Assembly: GCA_934647195.1 (NCBI GenBank)
Contig: CAKUFD010000003.1
Location: 1 to 64,000 of the forward strand
From: an uncultured Collinsella sp.
Lineage (GTDB): Bacteria > Actinomycetota > Coriobacteriia > Coriobacteriales > Coriobacteriaceae
Length of the DNA stretch: 64,000 bases
Direction: 5' to 3'
The position numbers and the translations under genes were made by a program. Positions within the stretch are counted from its first letter, which is position 1. Each line of letters begins with the position of its first letter. The notes beneath the pieces were generated by a model that saw nothing but the letters and a program-made list of their open reading frames with translations, did not search any database and was not told the DNA's origin. Positions 26,356 through 35,493 of the stretch are shown one piece after another.

Positions 26356-27237
26356 ATGAACAATTGGCTCAATCTTGAGGGCCAGGTCTGCGCGGTTACC
26401 GGCGCCCTTGGAGGCATGGGCGTCGAGATTTGCCGCGAGTTTGCGCGCAATGGCGCCAGCGTGGTCCTGCTCGACCTCGACGAGGGCAAGGTCAAGACTG
26501 CGGCCGCGGGCCTGTCCGATGAATTTGGCATCCATGCCGAGGGCTATCGCATGGACGCTACCTGCGAGGACGAGGTTCAGGCTGCTGTCGACGCCACCAT
26601 TCGCGACTTTGGCCGCGTGGATGCACTGGTAAACACCGCGGGTATCCTGCGTTTTGCTCCGATGGAGGACTTGCCGCTTTCTGACTGGGAAACTGTGATC
26701 AAGGTCAATCTTACGGGCACCTTCATCGCTTCCCAGCGCTTTGGCCGCGAGATGATCAAGCAGGGTGCAGGCCGTCTGGTGCACATCTCTACCGCCGCGT
26801 CTTATCAGCCCGAGACGTTCTCCGGCGTCTATAGCTCTACCAAGGCGGGCGTCAACATGATGTCCAAGATGATGGCTGCCGAGTGGGGCCCTTATGGCGT
26901 GCGCTCCAACTGCGTGTGCCCGTGCTTCGTCAAGACCCCGATGAGCGCCAACTTCTATTCCGACCCCGAGGTCGAGCGCAGCCGTAGCCGTCTGATCGCC
27001 ACGCGTCGTATTGGCGAGGTTACCGATATCGCCAACGCCGTCATGTTCCTGGCCTCCACGCGTTCCGATTTCACGACCGGTGCCGAGATCATGGTCGATG
27101 GCGGCTTCTCCAACATGATGGGTGACCTCACCGCTAAGCCCGGCGGACGTCGCGCTTATGCCGAAAACTACCTTAAGAACAAGGGTGTTGCCCTGTGGAC
27201 CGACGAGGCGGGCGTCAAGACCCCGACCGACCAGTAA
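26356..27237 (+). CDS. Short-chain dehydrogenase/reductase
   Basis: The 293-aa enzyme has the NAD(P)-binding TGALGGMG motif near the N-terminus, DLDEG after strand 2 (pointing to NAD rather than NADP), NTAG, and the catalytic Ser, Tyr and Lys in STAASYQPETF and YSSTKAG. It should oxidise or reduce a small hydroxy or keto compound. The C-terminal 45 residues (after VDGGFSNMMG) extend beyond the usual 250-residue core. AAGGGA lies eight bases upstream of the ATG at 26356. It is first in an operon with an OFA-type MFS carrier and a Gfo/Idh/MocA oxidoreductase. Confidence 0.93.
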   Translation: MNNWLNLEGQVCAVTGALGGMGVEICREFARNGASVVLLDLDEGKVKTAAAGLSDEFGIHAEGYRMDATCEDEVQAAVDATIRDFGRVDALVNTAGILRFAPMEDLPLSDWETVIKVNLTGTFIASQRFGREMIKQGAGRLVHISTAASYQPETFSGVYSSTKAGVNMMSKMMAAEWGPYGVRSNCVCPCFVKTPMSANFYSDPEVERSRSRLIATRRIGEVTDIANAVMFLASTRSDFTTGAEIMVDGGFSNMMGDLTAKPGGRRAYAENYLKNKGVALWTDEAGVKTPTDQ

Positions 27238-27256
27238 CCGACGACAAGGATAGGTA

Positions 27257-28510
27257 ATGACCGATACTTCAAACAAAGGCCGCGGCACGGTTCTCGCTGC
27301 CGCTTGCGTGACCATGTTCTTCATCAGCTCGATTGCGCTCTACTCCGTGGTGAGCAAGAACCTTCTGGCTGTCTACCCCGATTGGTCCAGTTCCCTTACC
27401 TGGGCATTCCCCGTGTTCCAGACCATCATGGCCATCACGGGCATCTTTGCCGGCCGCATCTCCGATAAGATCGGCCCGCGTAACATCGTGATCGCCGCCG
27501 CCGTCTGCTACGGCGTGGGCTGGTTCATGTGCGGCACCGTGACCGCTCCCTGGCAGTTCTACCTGTGGTTCTCCCTCGTGGCCGCCATTGGCAACGGCCT
27601 TGGCTACAACCCGGCGCTGACCACGGGCCAAAAGTGGTTCATCGATAAGAAGGGCTTGGCGTCCGGCATTACCCTGGCCGCTTCTACCGCAGGTCCTGCT
27701 GTCCTGTCGCCGGTCCTTGCGTCCCTTCTTATCCCGTCTCTTGGCATCTTTGGCGCGCTGAAGGCCCTGGGTGTGATCTTCTTCGTGACGATCATCATCT
27801 CTGCGCTGTTCCTCAAAGCCCCCGAGAAGGGCTGGCTGCCCGAGGGCTATGTTGCTCCCGCAGCGGGCGCCCATGCTGGCACCTTTGGAGACCTGACTCC
27901 CGGCGAGATGGTCCGCACTCCGCGCTTCTGGGTTCTCATCATCACGTTTGCCTTTGCCGCTACCGCAGGAACCCTGCTCGTGGGCAAGGTCGCTTCTATC
28001 GCTGCCGTGCAGCTCTTTTCCGACCCGGCCTCTGCTGCTGCCGTCGCCTTGGGTGGCGTCGTGGTCTCGGTGAACACCTGCGCAAACCTGGTAGGCCGCC
28101 TCTCCTTTGGTCAGATCATCGATAAAATCGGTGCGTACAAGTCGCTGCTCATCTCGCTCGTAGTGACTATCGTGGCACTTGTGATCATGTCCATGAGCTT
28201 CACGCAGGCGATGTTCTTCGTTGCCCTGGCGCTTCTGGGCTTTAGCTTTGGCGCCTTGCTCGTCATCTACCCGCCGCTGACCGGTGGCGCATTTGGCACC
28301 TCCAACCTGGGCGTTAACTACGGCATCATGTTTTTGGGCTACGCGGCTTCTACCTGGATCAGCCAGCCCATCACGGCCGTGCTCTATCATGCCGAGGCCG
28401 GCAGCGCTGCCTATCAGCAGTCCTTCTACGGCGCCATCGTGATTGCCGCCATCGCTGTCGTGCTCACCGTGTACATGATGGTTTCTGACAGCAAGAAGAA
28501 ATCCGCTTAA
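27257..28510 (+). CDS. MFS transporter, OFA (oxalate/formate antiporter-like) type
   Basis: The 417-aa protein has about 12 membrane segments and features of the OFA subgroup, such as GIFAGRISDKIGPRNIV in the loop 2-3 region and NGLGYNPALTTGQKWFIDKKG. Such carriers usually move small carboxylates. It starts 19 bases after the SDR gene, with AAGGATAGG before the ATG at 27257. Placed between two dehydrogenases, it probably imports their substrate. Confidence 0.9.
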   Translation: MTDTSNKGRGTVLAAACVTMFFISSIALYSVVSKNLLAVYPDWSSSLTWAFPVFQTIMAITGIFAGRISDKIGPRNIVIAAAVCYGVGWFMCGTVTAPWQFYLWFSLVAAIGNGLGYNPALTTGQKWFIDKKGLASGITLAASTAGPAVLSPVLASLLIPSLGIFGALKALGVIFFVTIIISALFLKAPEKGWLPEGYVAPAAGAHAGTFGDLTPGEMVRTPRFWVLIITFAFAATAGTLLVGKVASIAAVQLFSDPASAAAVALGGVVVSVNTCANLVGRLSFGQIIDKIGAYKSLLISLVVTIVALVIMSMSFTQAMFFVALALLGFSFGALLVIYPPLTGGAFGTSNLGVNYGIMFLGYAASTWISQPITAVLYHAEAGSAAYQQSFYGAIVIAAIAVVLTVYMMVSDSKKKSA

Positions 28511-28629
28511 CCTCGCTTATCCCTTGCCCCTGGCGCGGCTTCTCCTCCTTTGCTGCATTGCGCAGCCGAGCCGCGCCTTCTTTGCAGTTATTCGGCAAAA
28601 GAATTTTTTGCCCTTCGAAAGGAGCTTCC

Positions 28630-29676
28630 ATGCCTGACGAGAAGACCCCCGTGCGCATTGCTGTCATCGGCGCTGGCGCTATGGGCCGCAACCACATTCG
28701 TTTTGTCACCGAGGAGGCCGAGACCGAGCTCGTAGCCATTGTCGACGCCTTTGAGGGTGCTCGCGCTACGGCCGAGGCGGCTGGCGTGCCGTTCTACACC
28801 GACCCTGCGACCATGATGGACGAGGTCAAGCCCGAGGGCGTGATCATCGCTACCCCCAATGGCCTGCATCTGGGCGTTGCCCGCGAGGCTATCAAGCGCG
28901 GCATCGTTCCGTTGGTGGAAAAGCCCATCTCCGATGACCTCGCCGACGCCGAGGCGTTTGCCGCCGAGGCCGAGGCCGCCGACGTGCCCGTGCTCGTGGG
29001 CCAGCATCGCCGCCACAACCCCTTTGTGCAGAAGGCCAAGCAGATCATCGAGTCCGGCGAGCTGGGCCGCCTCACCGTTTCGAGCTTCCACTACATGATT
29101 TACAAGAATGACGAGTACTTCGACGTCGAGTGGCGCCGTAAGAAGGGCGCAGGCCCCATTCTTGTCAACCTCGTGCACGATGTGGACCTGCTCCGTTACC
29201 TGCTGGGCGAGCCGGTTGCCATTCAGGGTATGCAGTCGAGCGCCGCGCGCGGTTTTGAGACCGAGGACTCCGCCGTCGTCAACGTTCGCTTTGCCGATGG
29301 CTCCCTTGCGTCCATGACCATCTCCGATGCCACGGCGAGCCCCTGGAACTGGGAGGCTACTGCTCGCGAGGACCCGCAGTACCGTCCCTTCGACGCCGAC
29401 GCCTATTTCATCGGTGGCACCAAGGGCGCCCTCTCGCTGCCTCGTCTGCATCAGATGAGCTACGACGGCGCCTCCAGCTGGCATAAGCCGCTGCAGATGG
29501 ATATCCCGGCAGTCGATCCTGCGTTGCCGCATAGGATGCAGCTCAAGCATTTCGTGCGCGTCGTGCGTCGTGAGGAGGCCCCTGTGGTCACTCCTGCCGA
29601 CAACGTCAAGACCCTGCGTTGCCTCAACGCCGTGAAAGAGGCCGCCGAGACCGGCGAGCTCGTGGAGCTTGCATAG
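28630..29676 (+). CDS. Gfo/Idh/MocA-family oxidoreductase
   Basis: The 348-aa protein begins with the Rossmann motif VIGAGAMGRNH, contains the family's EKPIS segment with its catalytic Lys, and has NLVHDVDLLRYLLG in the C-terminal domain. Family members oxidise or reduce sugars, inositols and related polyols with NAD(P). AAAGGAG precedes the ATG at 28630. It lies about 120 bases after the MFS gene and before a strong terminator, so it closes the operon. Together the three genes look like uptake and oxidation of a polyol or sugar acid; the compound is unknown. Confidence 0.93.
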   Translation: MPDEKTPVRIAVIGAGAMGRNHIRFVTEEAETELVAIVDAFEGARATAEAAGVPFYTDPATMMDEVKPEGVIIATPNGLHLGVAREAIKRGIVPLVEKPISDDLADAEAFAAEAEAADVPVLVGQHRRHNPFVQKAKQIIESGELGRLTVSSFHYMIYKNDEYFDVEWRRKKGAGPILVNLVHDVDLLRYLLGEPVAIQGMQSSAARGFETEDSAVVNVRFADGSLASMTISDATASPWNWEATAREDPQYRPFDADAYFIGGTKGALSLPRLHQMSYDGASSWHKPLQMDIPAVDPALPHRMQLKHFVRVVRREEAPVVTPADNVKTLRCLNAVKEAAETGELVELA

Positions 29677-29707
29677 CCTGGATGACAGCTGGATAAAGCT
29701 TGGCCTG

Positions 29708-29743
29708 GAGTCCCTTGCCGCAAAAGGTGAGGGACTCTTTTTT
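29708..29743 (+). terminator. Terminator after the SDR-MFS-oxidoreductase operon
   Basis: GAGTCCCT (29708-29715) pairs with AGGGACTC (29730-29737) and is followed directly by six T residues. Strong intrinsic terminator on the plus strand. Confidence 0.85.
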
Positions 29744-29766
29744 GTTGCCGCCCCAAAGAGTCGCCT

Positions 29767-29808
29767 CATAAAACGAAGCTCGCCACCGGGAGGAGATGGC
29801 GAGCTTCG
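29767..29808 (-). terminator. Terminator after galT
   Basis: A 12-bp stem (29774-29785 with 29797-29808) reads on the minus strand into TTTTATGAGG. It ends the galM-galK-galT transcript. Confidence 0.75.
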
Positions 29809-29840
29809 CGATAAACGACGATGGGGTGGGAAAGCCGACG

Positions 29841-31439
29841 CTAGAGGCTCTCGACAAAGCGCTGACAGGCAGCTCTTCCGGCCTCGTCCCACTTGAAGAC
29901 GCCGGCGTCTTCAAGGACATGGCCAAAGACAACGCCGACTTCCTCGTGGAGGATGTCGAGGGCGTTGTCTCCCGTGAGCTCCTCGCCGCGGCGCCGGTAA
30001 ATATCCTCTGCCCATGCGGCATGGCTCGCGCTCAGCTCGTCGGTGGCGAGGCCGGCGATATCGCCTGTGAGTAAATGTTCCTTCACGGCGTTGAGCTCGG
30101 GCACGAGGCGGGGCGGCAAGATGGCGAGTCCCATGACTTCAATCAGGCCGATGTTCTCCTTCTTGATGTGATGGTATTCGGCATGCGGATGGAATACGCC
30201 CAGAGGATGCTGCTTGGAGGTGATGTTGCAGCGCAGCGCGAGGTAGACCTCGTATGCGTTTCCCCCGACCTGTCCGGCATCGTCGATGCGGCGAACGACG
30301 GGGGTTACGGTGTTGTGCCGCGTTCCGTCTGCATCGGCCGCGATGACGCCTACGCCTTCATCGCTCCAGGTGCGCCAAGAATCGATAATGTGCACGGCGG
30401 CTTCCAGCAACGCTGTGCGATCGTCGCTGCGCAAGCGCAACACGGAGAGAGGCCAGTGCAGCACCGCGCCTGTGACCTCGGGGAACGCATCCATCGTAAA
30501 GGTTTGCGTAACCTCGGCGCGCATCATGGGGAACTTGTGCGCTCCGCCCTGGAAGTGGTCGTGCGAGAGAATCGACCCGCCCACGATGGGCAGATCGGCA
30601 TTGGAGCCGATAAAGTACCCGGGCACGGTATCGACAAAGTCGAGCAGACAGGTGAGTGCGGCGCGGTCGATGTGCATGGGCCGGTGGCGCGAGCTCATCG
30701 CAATGCAGTGCTCGTTGAAATAGGCATACGGCGAGTACTGCAGACCCCAACGCTCACCACCAAGTTCGATGGGGATGATGCGCAGGTTTTGACGCGCGGG
30801 ATGTGCACCGCCTGCGGCGCTCGCGCCGCGTCCCGGATAGCCCTCGTTCTCGATGCAAAGCTGGCAGGCGGGATACTTTTCGCCGTTGTTTTGAGCCGCT
30901 CCTGCGGCAGCAATCTCGCGCGGGTCCTTCTCGGGCTTCGAGAGGTTGATCGTGATTTCGAGGTCGCCCCAGCCGGTCGCCGTGGTCCACTTGATGTTGC
31001 GCGCGATTGCCGAGCGGCGCACGTATCCTGCGTCGCAGCAAAGGCGATAGAACCAATCGGTGGCAGCTTGCGCGCCCTCCACGGCTGCGAGACGCTTGAA
31101 TTCGGCAGCAACCTGGGCAGGCTTGGGCATGAGCAAGCCCATCACGCGGCAGGCGATGCGATCGCGTCCGCTGGTGGTGTCGTCTGCGATGCCGTTTTCG
31201 ACCGCGTGCTGCGCGATGGTCGCAAGGGCATCATCAAGATCGAAATCGGCGTTCGCAACGGAGCTGCCGTCGCCGAGAACCCACGCCGTGTCCGGAGCGG
31301 GCCCCGTGGCGCCGATGCACTCGAGAACAATGTTGTAGGACCACGTGCGGTCGCCCTCGAGCTCCAGGCCGTGGGTCACCGCGTAATCAATGAGCGCTTG
31401 GATCGTATCGCGAAGAACGGTTGCGTCAACTACAGCCAT
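29841..31439 (-). CDS. galT: UDP-glucose--hexose-1-phosphate uridylyltransferase (type 2 GalT)
   Basis: The 532-aa enzyme swaps UMP between UDP-glucose and galactose-1-phosphate in the Leloir pathway. It belongs to the long GalT-2 class known from Firmicutes. The catalytic HDHFQGG stands within GGSILSHDHFQGG, and NEHCIAMSSRHRPMHID precedes it. AAGGGAG precedes the ATG at 31439. Its first ten bases overlap the end of galK (31430-31439), so translation is probably coupled. It is last in the minus-strand gal operon. Confidence 0.95.
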   Translation of the reverse strand: MAVVDATVLRDTIQALIDYAVTHGLELEGDRTWSYNIVLECIGATGPAPDTAWVLGDGSSVANADFDLDDALATIAQHAVENGIADDTTSGRDRIACRVMGLLMPKPAQVAAEFKRLAAVEGAQAATDWFYRLCCDAGYVRRSAIARNIKWTTATGWGDLEITINLSKPEKDPREIAAAGAAQNNGEKYPACQLCIENEGYPGRGASAAGGAHPARQNLRIIPIELGGERWGLQYSPYAYFNEHCIAMSSRHRPMHIDRAALTCLLDFVDTVPGYFIGSNADLPIVGGSILSHDHFQGGAHKFPMMRAEVTQTFTMDAFPEVTGAVLHWPLSVLRLRSDDRTALLEAAVHIIDSWRTWSDEGVGVIAADADGTRHNTVTPVVRRIDDAGQVGGNAYEVYLALRCNITSKQHPLGVFHPHAEYHHIKKENIGLIEVMGLAILPPRLVPELNAVKEHLLTGDIAGLATDELSASHAAWAEDIYRRRGEELTGDNALDILHEEVGVVFGHVLEDAGVFKWDEAGRAACQRFVESL

Positions 31440-32638
31440 GTTGCGTATGCTCCCTTGTCAGAAACCCTATAGTGGCGGCTGGAGCCTTCGCCCAGCCAGT
31501 AATCCATGCGTTCGATGAACTTATCGGTGATGTCGAGCGGGACGAAAGCCTGGATGGTTCCGCCAAAACCGCCGCCATGGATACGAACAGCGCCGCGTCC
31601 ATCCAGGATATGCTCGGCAAGGCCCAGGGCGTACATGGCAGGCTGCTCGCGTCCCAGCTGCGCGGTCACATTTTGCAGGTACATGGCGGAGCTGGCACCG
31701 CTTTCGCGCGTAAGCGCAAGGAAACGGTCGATATCGGCCGTTTGCAACGAATCCCAGCGCTGATCAACCAGGTTGTTTTCGTACCAGTAGTGGATGCAGC
31801 GCAGCACGGCTCGATCTCCAAATTCGGCGCGCAGCGCAGGGATTTGACGGTCGAACTCCTCCCTGTCGACTTCGCACAGGCGCGTATGGCCGAGCTTTGC
31901 CGCGATTGCTTGCATCTCGCCGGGAACGGCGGCGTAATCGTCGGTCGAGGCGGCGTGATCGGCGCCGACCTTCACGAGCACCAGGCCGTATCCGCGCTCT
32001 TCGAAATCGAATTCGAGTTTTTGCGTTTTTGGATGGGCGACATCCTCAAAGTCCATGAAAGCGAGTCCGCCCAGGCACACGGCTGCCTGGTCCATGAGTC
32101 CGCAGGGCTTGCCATAGTAATGATTCTCGGTTCGCTGGCTCATCTGCGCAAGGGACACCGGGTCGATGGCGGGAGCTGTCCAGAGCGCTTCCATGGTGCG
32201 GCCGATGGCTGCTTCGATGGCTGCCGAGCTCGAAAGTCCACCGCCAGAAGGTACCGTGCAGGTCATGGCAAGATCAAATCCTGCTGGGGAGCCTCCTGCT
32301 GCGGCGATCTCGTGCGCCATTCCGCGTACGAGGCTCGCGGTGGTGCCCTTCTCTTCCTCCGCGATATCGAGAGAATCGAGCGTGATTTCAAACGGCTCGT
32401 ACCCTTCGGAAGCGACGCGCACGACGTTGGTGCCGTTTGCGCAGGCGATGCCGTCGACGGCCACATCAAGGGCTGCTGCGATGATGTGGCCGCCCTCATG
32501 GTCGGTATGATTGCCCGAGATCTCGGAGCGACCCGGTGCATGCACGTGCAGCATACGTTGTTCGCCGATGGGGCCAAAGGATGATTCGAAAAGCTCCTGA
32601 ATATGGGTCAAAAGCATGGAAGGAGCGGTTTCGCTCAT
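31430..32638 (-). CDS. galK: Galactokinase
   Basis: The 402-aa kinase phosphorylates galactose at C1 with ATP. It carries the GHMP-family signatures: the galactokinase motif GRSEISGNHTDHEGG near the N-terminus, the ATP-binding PSGGGLSSSAA and the C-terminal GGGFGGT. Length is normal. The first motif has Ser and Ser-Gly-Asn positions that differ slightly from the commonest GRVNLIGEHTD form. The ATG at 32638 has GAAAGGAAAC upstream; an in-frame start at 32671 is less likely. It overlaps galT and follows galM by 44 bases. Confidence 0.95.
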   Translation of the reverse strand: MSETAPSMLLTHIQELFESSFGPIGEQRMLHVHAPGRSEISGNHTDHEGGHIIAAALDVAVDGIACANGTNVVRVASEGYEPFEITLDSLDIAEEEKGTTASLVRGMAHEIAAAGGSPAGFDLAMTCTVPSGGGLSSSAAIEAAIGRTMEALWTAPAIDPVSLAQMSQRTENHYYGKPCGLMDQAAVCLGGLAFMDFEDVAHPKTQKLEFDFEERGYGLVLVKVGADHAASTDDYAAVPGEMQAIAAKLGHTRLCEVDREEFDRQIPALRAEFGDRAVLRCIHYWYENNLVDQRWDSLQTADIDRFLALTRESGASSAMYLQNVTAQLGREQPAMYALGLAEHILDGRGAVRIHGGGFGGTIQAFVPLDITDKFIERMDYWLGEGSSRHYRVSDKGAYATWL

Positions 32639-32682
32639 GGATGTTTCCTTTCTCGAGGCTTGCGCTTGCAAGTACTACTCGT

Positions 32683-33756
32683 TTATTTGTGTGAGAAGCG
32701 ATACAAGATGGTCTGTGCATAAGGATGGCCGGGCTCGCAGTGCGGATGAACCCAGTCATCGTGGTGTATGTTGTCGGGCCAGAACTCGGGCTCGAAGGCA
32801 AATCCGTAGCGGGGGCGATACTCGGCGCCACCCTTGGCGTTTGCGTCGCCAAGCCAGTTGCCCGTATAGAGATGAGCGCCGGGCGTGGTGACCGATATGT
32901 CAAGGATGCGTCCGCTTTCGGGGTCTTCGGCATGAAGCGCCGGACGTGCGGGTGCATCTGGACGGTAGTTGTCGACGCAGAAGCAATGGTCGTATCCGCG
33001 TGCCTGCTGGAGTTGGTCGCAGTCTTGTTCGATGTCGCGGCCGAGCGCCTTTGGCTGGCGGAAGTCGAAAGGCGTTCCAGTGACGTTCTCTACCGTTCCG
33101 AGAGATACATTATCGTCGCGAAGGGGTAGATATTTCTGTGCCTGTACGCGCACGATCTGTTTGAGAACGCTGCCGGATGCATGGCCGGCAAGGTTCCAGT
33201 ACGTATGGTTGGTCATGTTGACAAACGTTGGGGCGTCGGAGGAGCACTCGTAGCGCACCTTCAGCGTGACATTGTCCGACTCATCAGATACAAGCGAATA
33301 GCAGGCGGTAAGGAGCCGGTTTCCCGGCAGGCCGTATTCTCCATCGGACAGTTCGAGCGAGAAGCAAACCGACGTTCCATCATCCGACGGGCTTGCATCC
33401 CAGATGCGTTTATGAATGCCTCGCTCCAGATCGGTGTGAAGATTGTTGCGCAGGGAGGGGCCATCATTTCCCACCATATGGTAGAGAGCGCCCGCGATGG
33501 CGACCTCGCCTCGGTCGGTACGATTTGCAGAAGGGCCGATGGTCGCTCCATAACAGGCGGGATTGTCAAAATAGCCTTCGAGTCGATCGAATCCGAGTAC
33601 GATATCGTCCGGGTTGCCATTTTGGTCGGGCATGACGAGTGAGAGCAGGGTTGCCCCAAAGTCCATAACACGTGCCGTGACGTTGCCGCAGGCAAGCGTG
33701 TAGATATGTACGTCTGCTTTGTTGTCAATCGTTCCAAAGCGCTCGATATCGGCCAT
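32683..33756 (-). CDS. galM: Aldose 1-epimerase (galactose mutarotase)
   Basis: The 357-aa enzyme interconverts alpha and beta anomers of galactose or glucose, feeding galactokinase. Family blocks seen are DFGATLLSLVMPD, GPSANRT, VNMTNHTYWNLAGH with the catalytic His, and a C-terminal glutamate in GFAFEPEFWPD. Length is typical. GGAGGA lies six bases before the ATG at 33756. It is the first gene of the minus-strand gal operon, and an operator-like word lies 76 bases upstream. Confidence 0.95.
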   Translation of the reverse strand: MADIERFGTIDNKADVHIYTLACGNVTARVMDFGATLLSLVMPDQNGNPDDIVLGFDRLEGYFDNPACYGATIGPSANRTDRGEVAIAGALYHMVGNDGPSLRNNLHTDLERGIHKRIWDASPSDDGTSVCFSLELSDGEYGLPGNRLLTACYSLVSDESDNVTLKVRYECSSDAPTFVNMTNHTYWNLAGHASGSVLKQIVRVQAQKYLPLRDDNVSLGTVENVTGTPFDFRQPKALGRDIEQDCDQLQQARGYDHCFCVDNYRPDAPARPALHAEDPESGRILDISVTTPGAHLYTGNWLGDANAKGGAEYRPRYGFAFEPEFWPDNIHHDDWVHPHCEPGHPYAQTILYRFSHK

Positions 33757-33831
33757 GCAGCGTCCTCCGATGTTCGTATGCGATGTGCAAACTGCCGTTC
33801 AGCGATATGTGTGAAGGCCACGGCTTCATTA

Positions 33832-33846
33832 TTGTTAACGTACTCA
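33832..33846 (-). promoter_or_regulatory. Operator-like site before galM
   Basis: TTGTTAACGTACTCA contains the 14-base word TGTTAACGTACTCA, which recurs exactly at 35350-35363 in front of mglB. Its core GTTAACGTAC resembles operators of LacI-family regulators. It would lie close to the galM promoter on the minus strand. The LacI-type gene starts 170 bases away on the other strand. Confidence 0.7.
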
Positions 33847-34017
33847 TTGGCCTATAGCAGCCAGTTAACCAATTTCCGCAATCGGTGCAAAAACGTCCTG
33901 TGAGCGGCATTACACCCCTGTGCATTGGGTGTTGGCTGCAGTTGGAATGTAGTATGGGCCTTTGTTATGTACCTTGCGAGCCTGGGAGTGGTGAAGACCG
34001 TGCGGGGAGATGGACAG

Positions 34018-35040
34018 ATGGAGTCGGGTGCGCCGCGGGGGCGCACCGTTTCGATGATCGATGTCGCACGTCTTGCGGGCGTGTCGCAGCAGACTGTCTC
34101 GCGCGTTGCCAACGATATGCCCAACGTAAGTGAGGCGACGCGAAAGCGCGTGCGCCAGGCAATGGATCAACTGGGCTTTCGTGTGAATTATGCCGGTCGC
34201 TCGCTGAGGGACGGCAAATACCATTCGGTGGGTTTCTGCGTAAACGACATTACCGAATTCGGAAACCTCACGATGCTCGATGGCATCACCACCGCTGCAC
34301 GCGATTGCGATTATGCCGTCACGCTTGTGGAGATGAGCAAGGACCGGGAGTTTTCTCTGGGCGAGGCGGCGCGCATGATGTCTGCGCTTCCTATTGACGG
34401 CCTGATATTCGGCATGAGCCGCTTGGCTCCCGATTTCGAGGAGTTTAGGCCTCTCCCCAGCTTGCCGACGGTAATCGTGACCATGTGCGAGCACCCTTTT
34501 TGCACGACGGTCGACTCCGATCAGTACCATTGCGCCCGCATGCTCATGGACCACCTGCTTTCCTTTGGGCACCGAGAGATCCGCTACGTGGGGGGACCGG
34601 CTTCTTCGATTGACGAACAGTTCCGTCAAGCGGGGTGGAGGGACTCTCTTGAGCAGAGGGGCCTTCCTGTGGTCGAGCCGCAGCATGGCGATTGGTCTGC
34701 CAGCAGTGGCTATGAAATCGCTTGTCGCATGCTCGAGCAAGACCATACCTTCACTGCCGTCTTCGCAGAGAACGATCAGATGGCAAACGGAGTTGTGTGC
34801 GCGCTGCGCGAGCACGGGCTGCGTGTTCCCGAAGACGTTAGCGTTGTGGGCGTCGACGACTCTTTGGCCGAATACGTTCCCAACAGCCGCCTGACTACGG
34901 TGAGGTTCGATACGCTCAAGCGCGGTACCGCGGCATTCGAGCACGCCCTTGGCAAGTGCCAGGAGGGCGAAGGCGGCGTTGCCATTCGCATCCAAGGCGA
35001 GCTCATCGATCGAGGTTCGGTGTCACAGGCAAGGGGCTAG
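34018..35040 (+). CDS. LacI-family regulator, probable galactose repressor
   Basis: The 340-aa protein has the LacI DNA-binding domain at residues 13-32 (MIDVARLAGVSQQTVSRVAN) with hinge helix, followed by a sugar-binding-type core. I use the ATG at 34018, which has GGGGAG eight bases upstream; longer frames reach 33925 but place extra residues before a domain that is normally N-terminal. It sits between divergent galMKT and the mglBAC transporter genes, and an identical operator-like word precedes both. It probably represses the whole regulon until galactose or a derivative is present. This role is inferred from context. Confidence 0.92.
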   Translation: MESGAPRGRTVSMIDVARLAGVSQQTVSRVANDMPNVSEATRKRVRQAMDQLGFRVNYAGRSLRDGKYHSVGFCVNDITEFGNLTMLDGITTAARDCDYAVTLVEMSKDREFSLGEAARMMSALPIDGLIFGMSRLAPDFEEFRPLPSLPTVIVTMCEHPFCTTVDSDQYHCARMLMDHLLSFGHREIRYVGGPASSIDEQFRQAGWRDSLEQRGLPVVEPQHGDWSASSGYEIACRMLEQDHTFTAVFAENDQMANGVVCALREHGLRVPEDVSVVGVDDSLAEYVPNSRLTTVRFDTLKRGTAAFEHALGKCQEGEGGVAIRIQGELIDRGSVSQARG

Positions 35041-35349
35041 GCATCTGTTTCGCTCTTCTACAGTTCAACGGTTGACGCGCGTCTGGCCAGGCTTTTCGCT
35101 GTAAAGGGACTCTGGTGCTCTGCTCAAGATGGCATCGCGAGAGAAGAACGGGGCTGTACCCTGCGGCGAGGTTATTTCGAAAGAACTCGAAAGTAATTGA
35201 GGGGTCTTTTATTCGGTTCCTTAACGGGAGCTTTCTTTTTCTGATGGAAACGTCAACGAATTGAGGAATCGATATCCTACCGTTCACGGATGCTTTACGA
35301 ACCGTTCGGCAGTAAGCGTGTTCATCTTGTCGGCTCCGTGTTTCTCGAA
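35041..35349 (+). other. Intergenic stretch before mglB, no gene seen
   Basis: The gap between the LacI gene and mglB (35041-35493) has no convincing ORF. This part is AT-richer than its surroundings and contains several partial resemblances to the operator word (CAACGGTTGACG, CGTCAACG) but no perfect copy. A possible -35 TTGTCG at 35327-35332 stands 17 bases before TGTTAA, so the exact operator copy at 35350 would overlap the -10. Confidence 0.4.
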
Positions 35350-35363
35350 TGTTAACGTACTCA
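35350..35363 (+). promoter_or_regulatory. Operator-like site before mglB
   Basis: TGTTAACGTACTCA is identical to the site before galM at 33833-33846. It overlaps the presumed -10 of the mglBAC promoter, which fits repression by the LacI-type protein encoded between the two sites. Confidence 0.7.
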
Positions 35364-35493
35364 AGTAACGAGGGGGACCGGGGCGCGTAGCACCACAAAC
35401 CGTGGGCCGCCTCTAATAGGTCCTTGGCGGGCGAAGCCCGTCTCGAGAAATGGGGCGCGTTTGCAACGTGTCCAACAGGAAGGGAAAAACGTT

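Noticed and set aside
30075..31472. Plus-strand frame of 465 codons opposite galT
   Set aside because: galT has clear catalytic motifs and overlaps galK as expected. The opposite frame is a codon-bias shadow.
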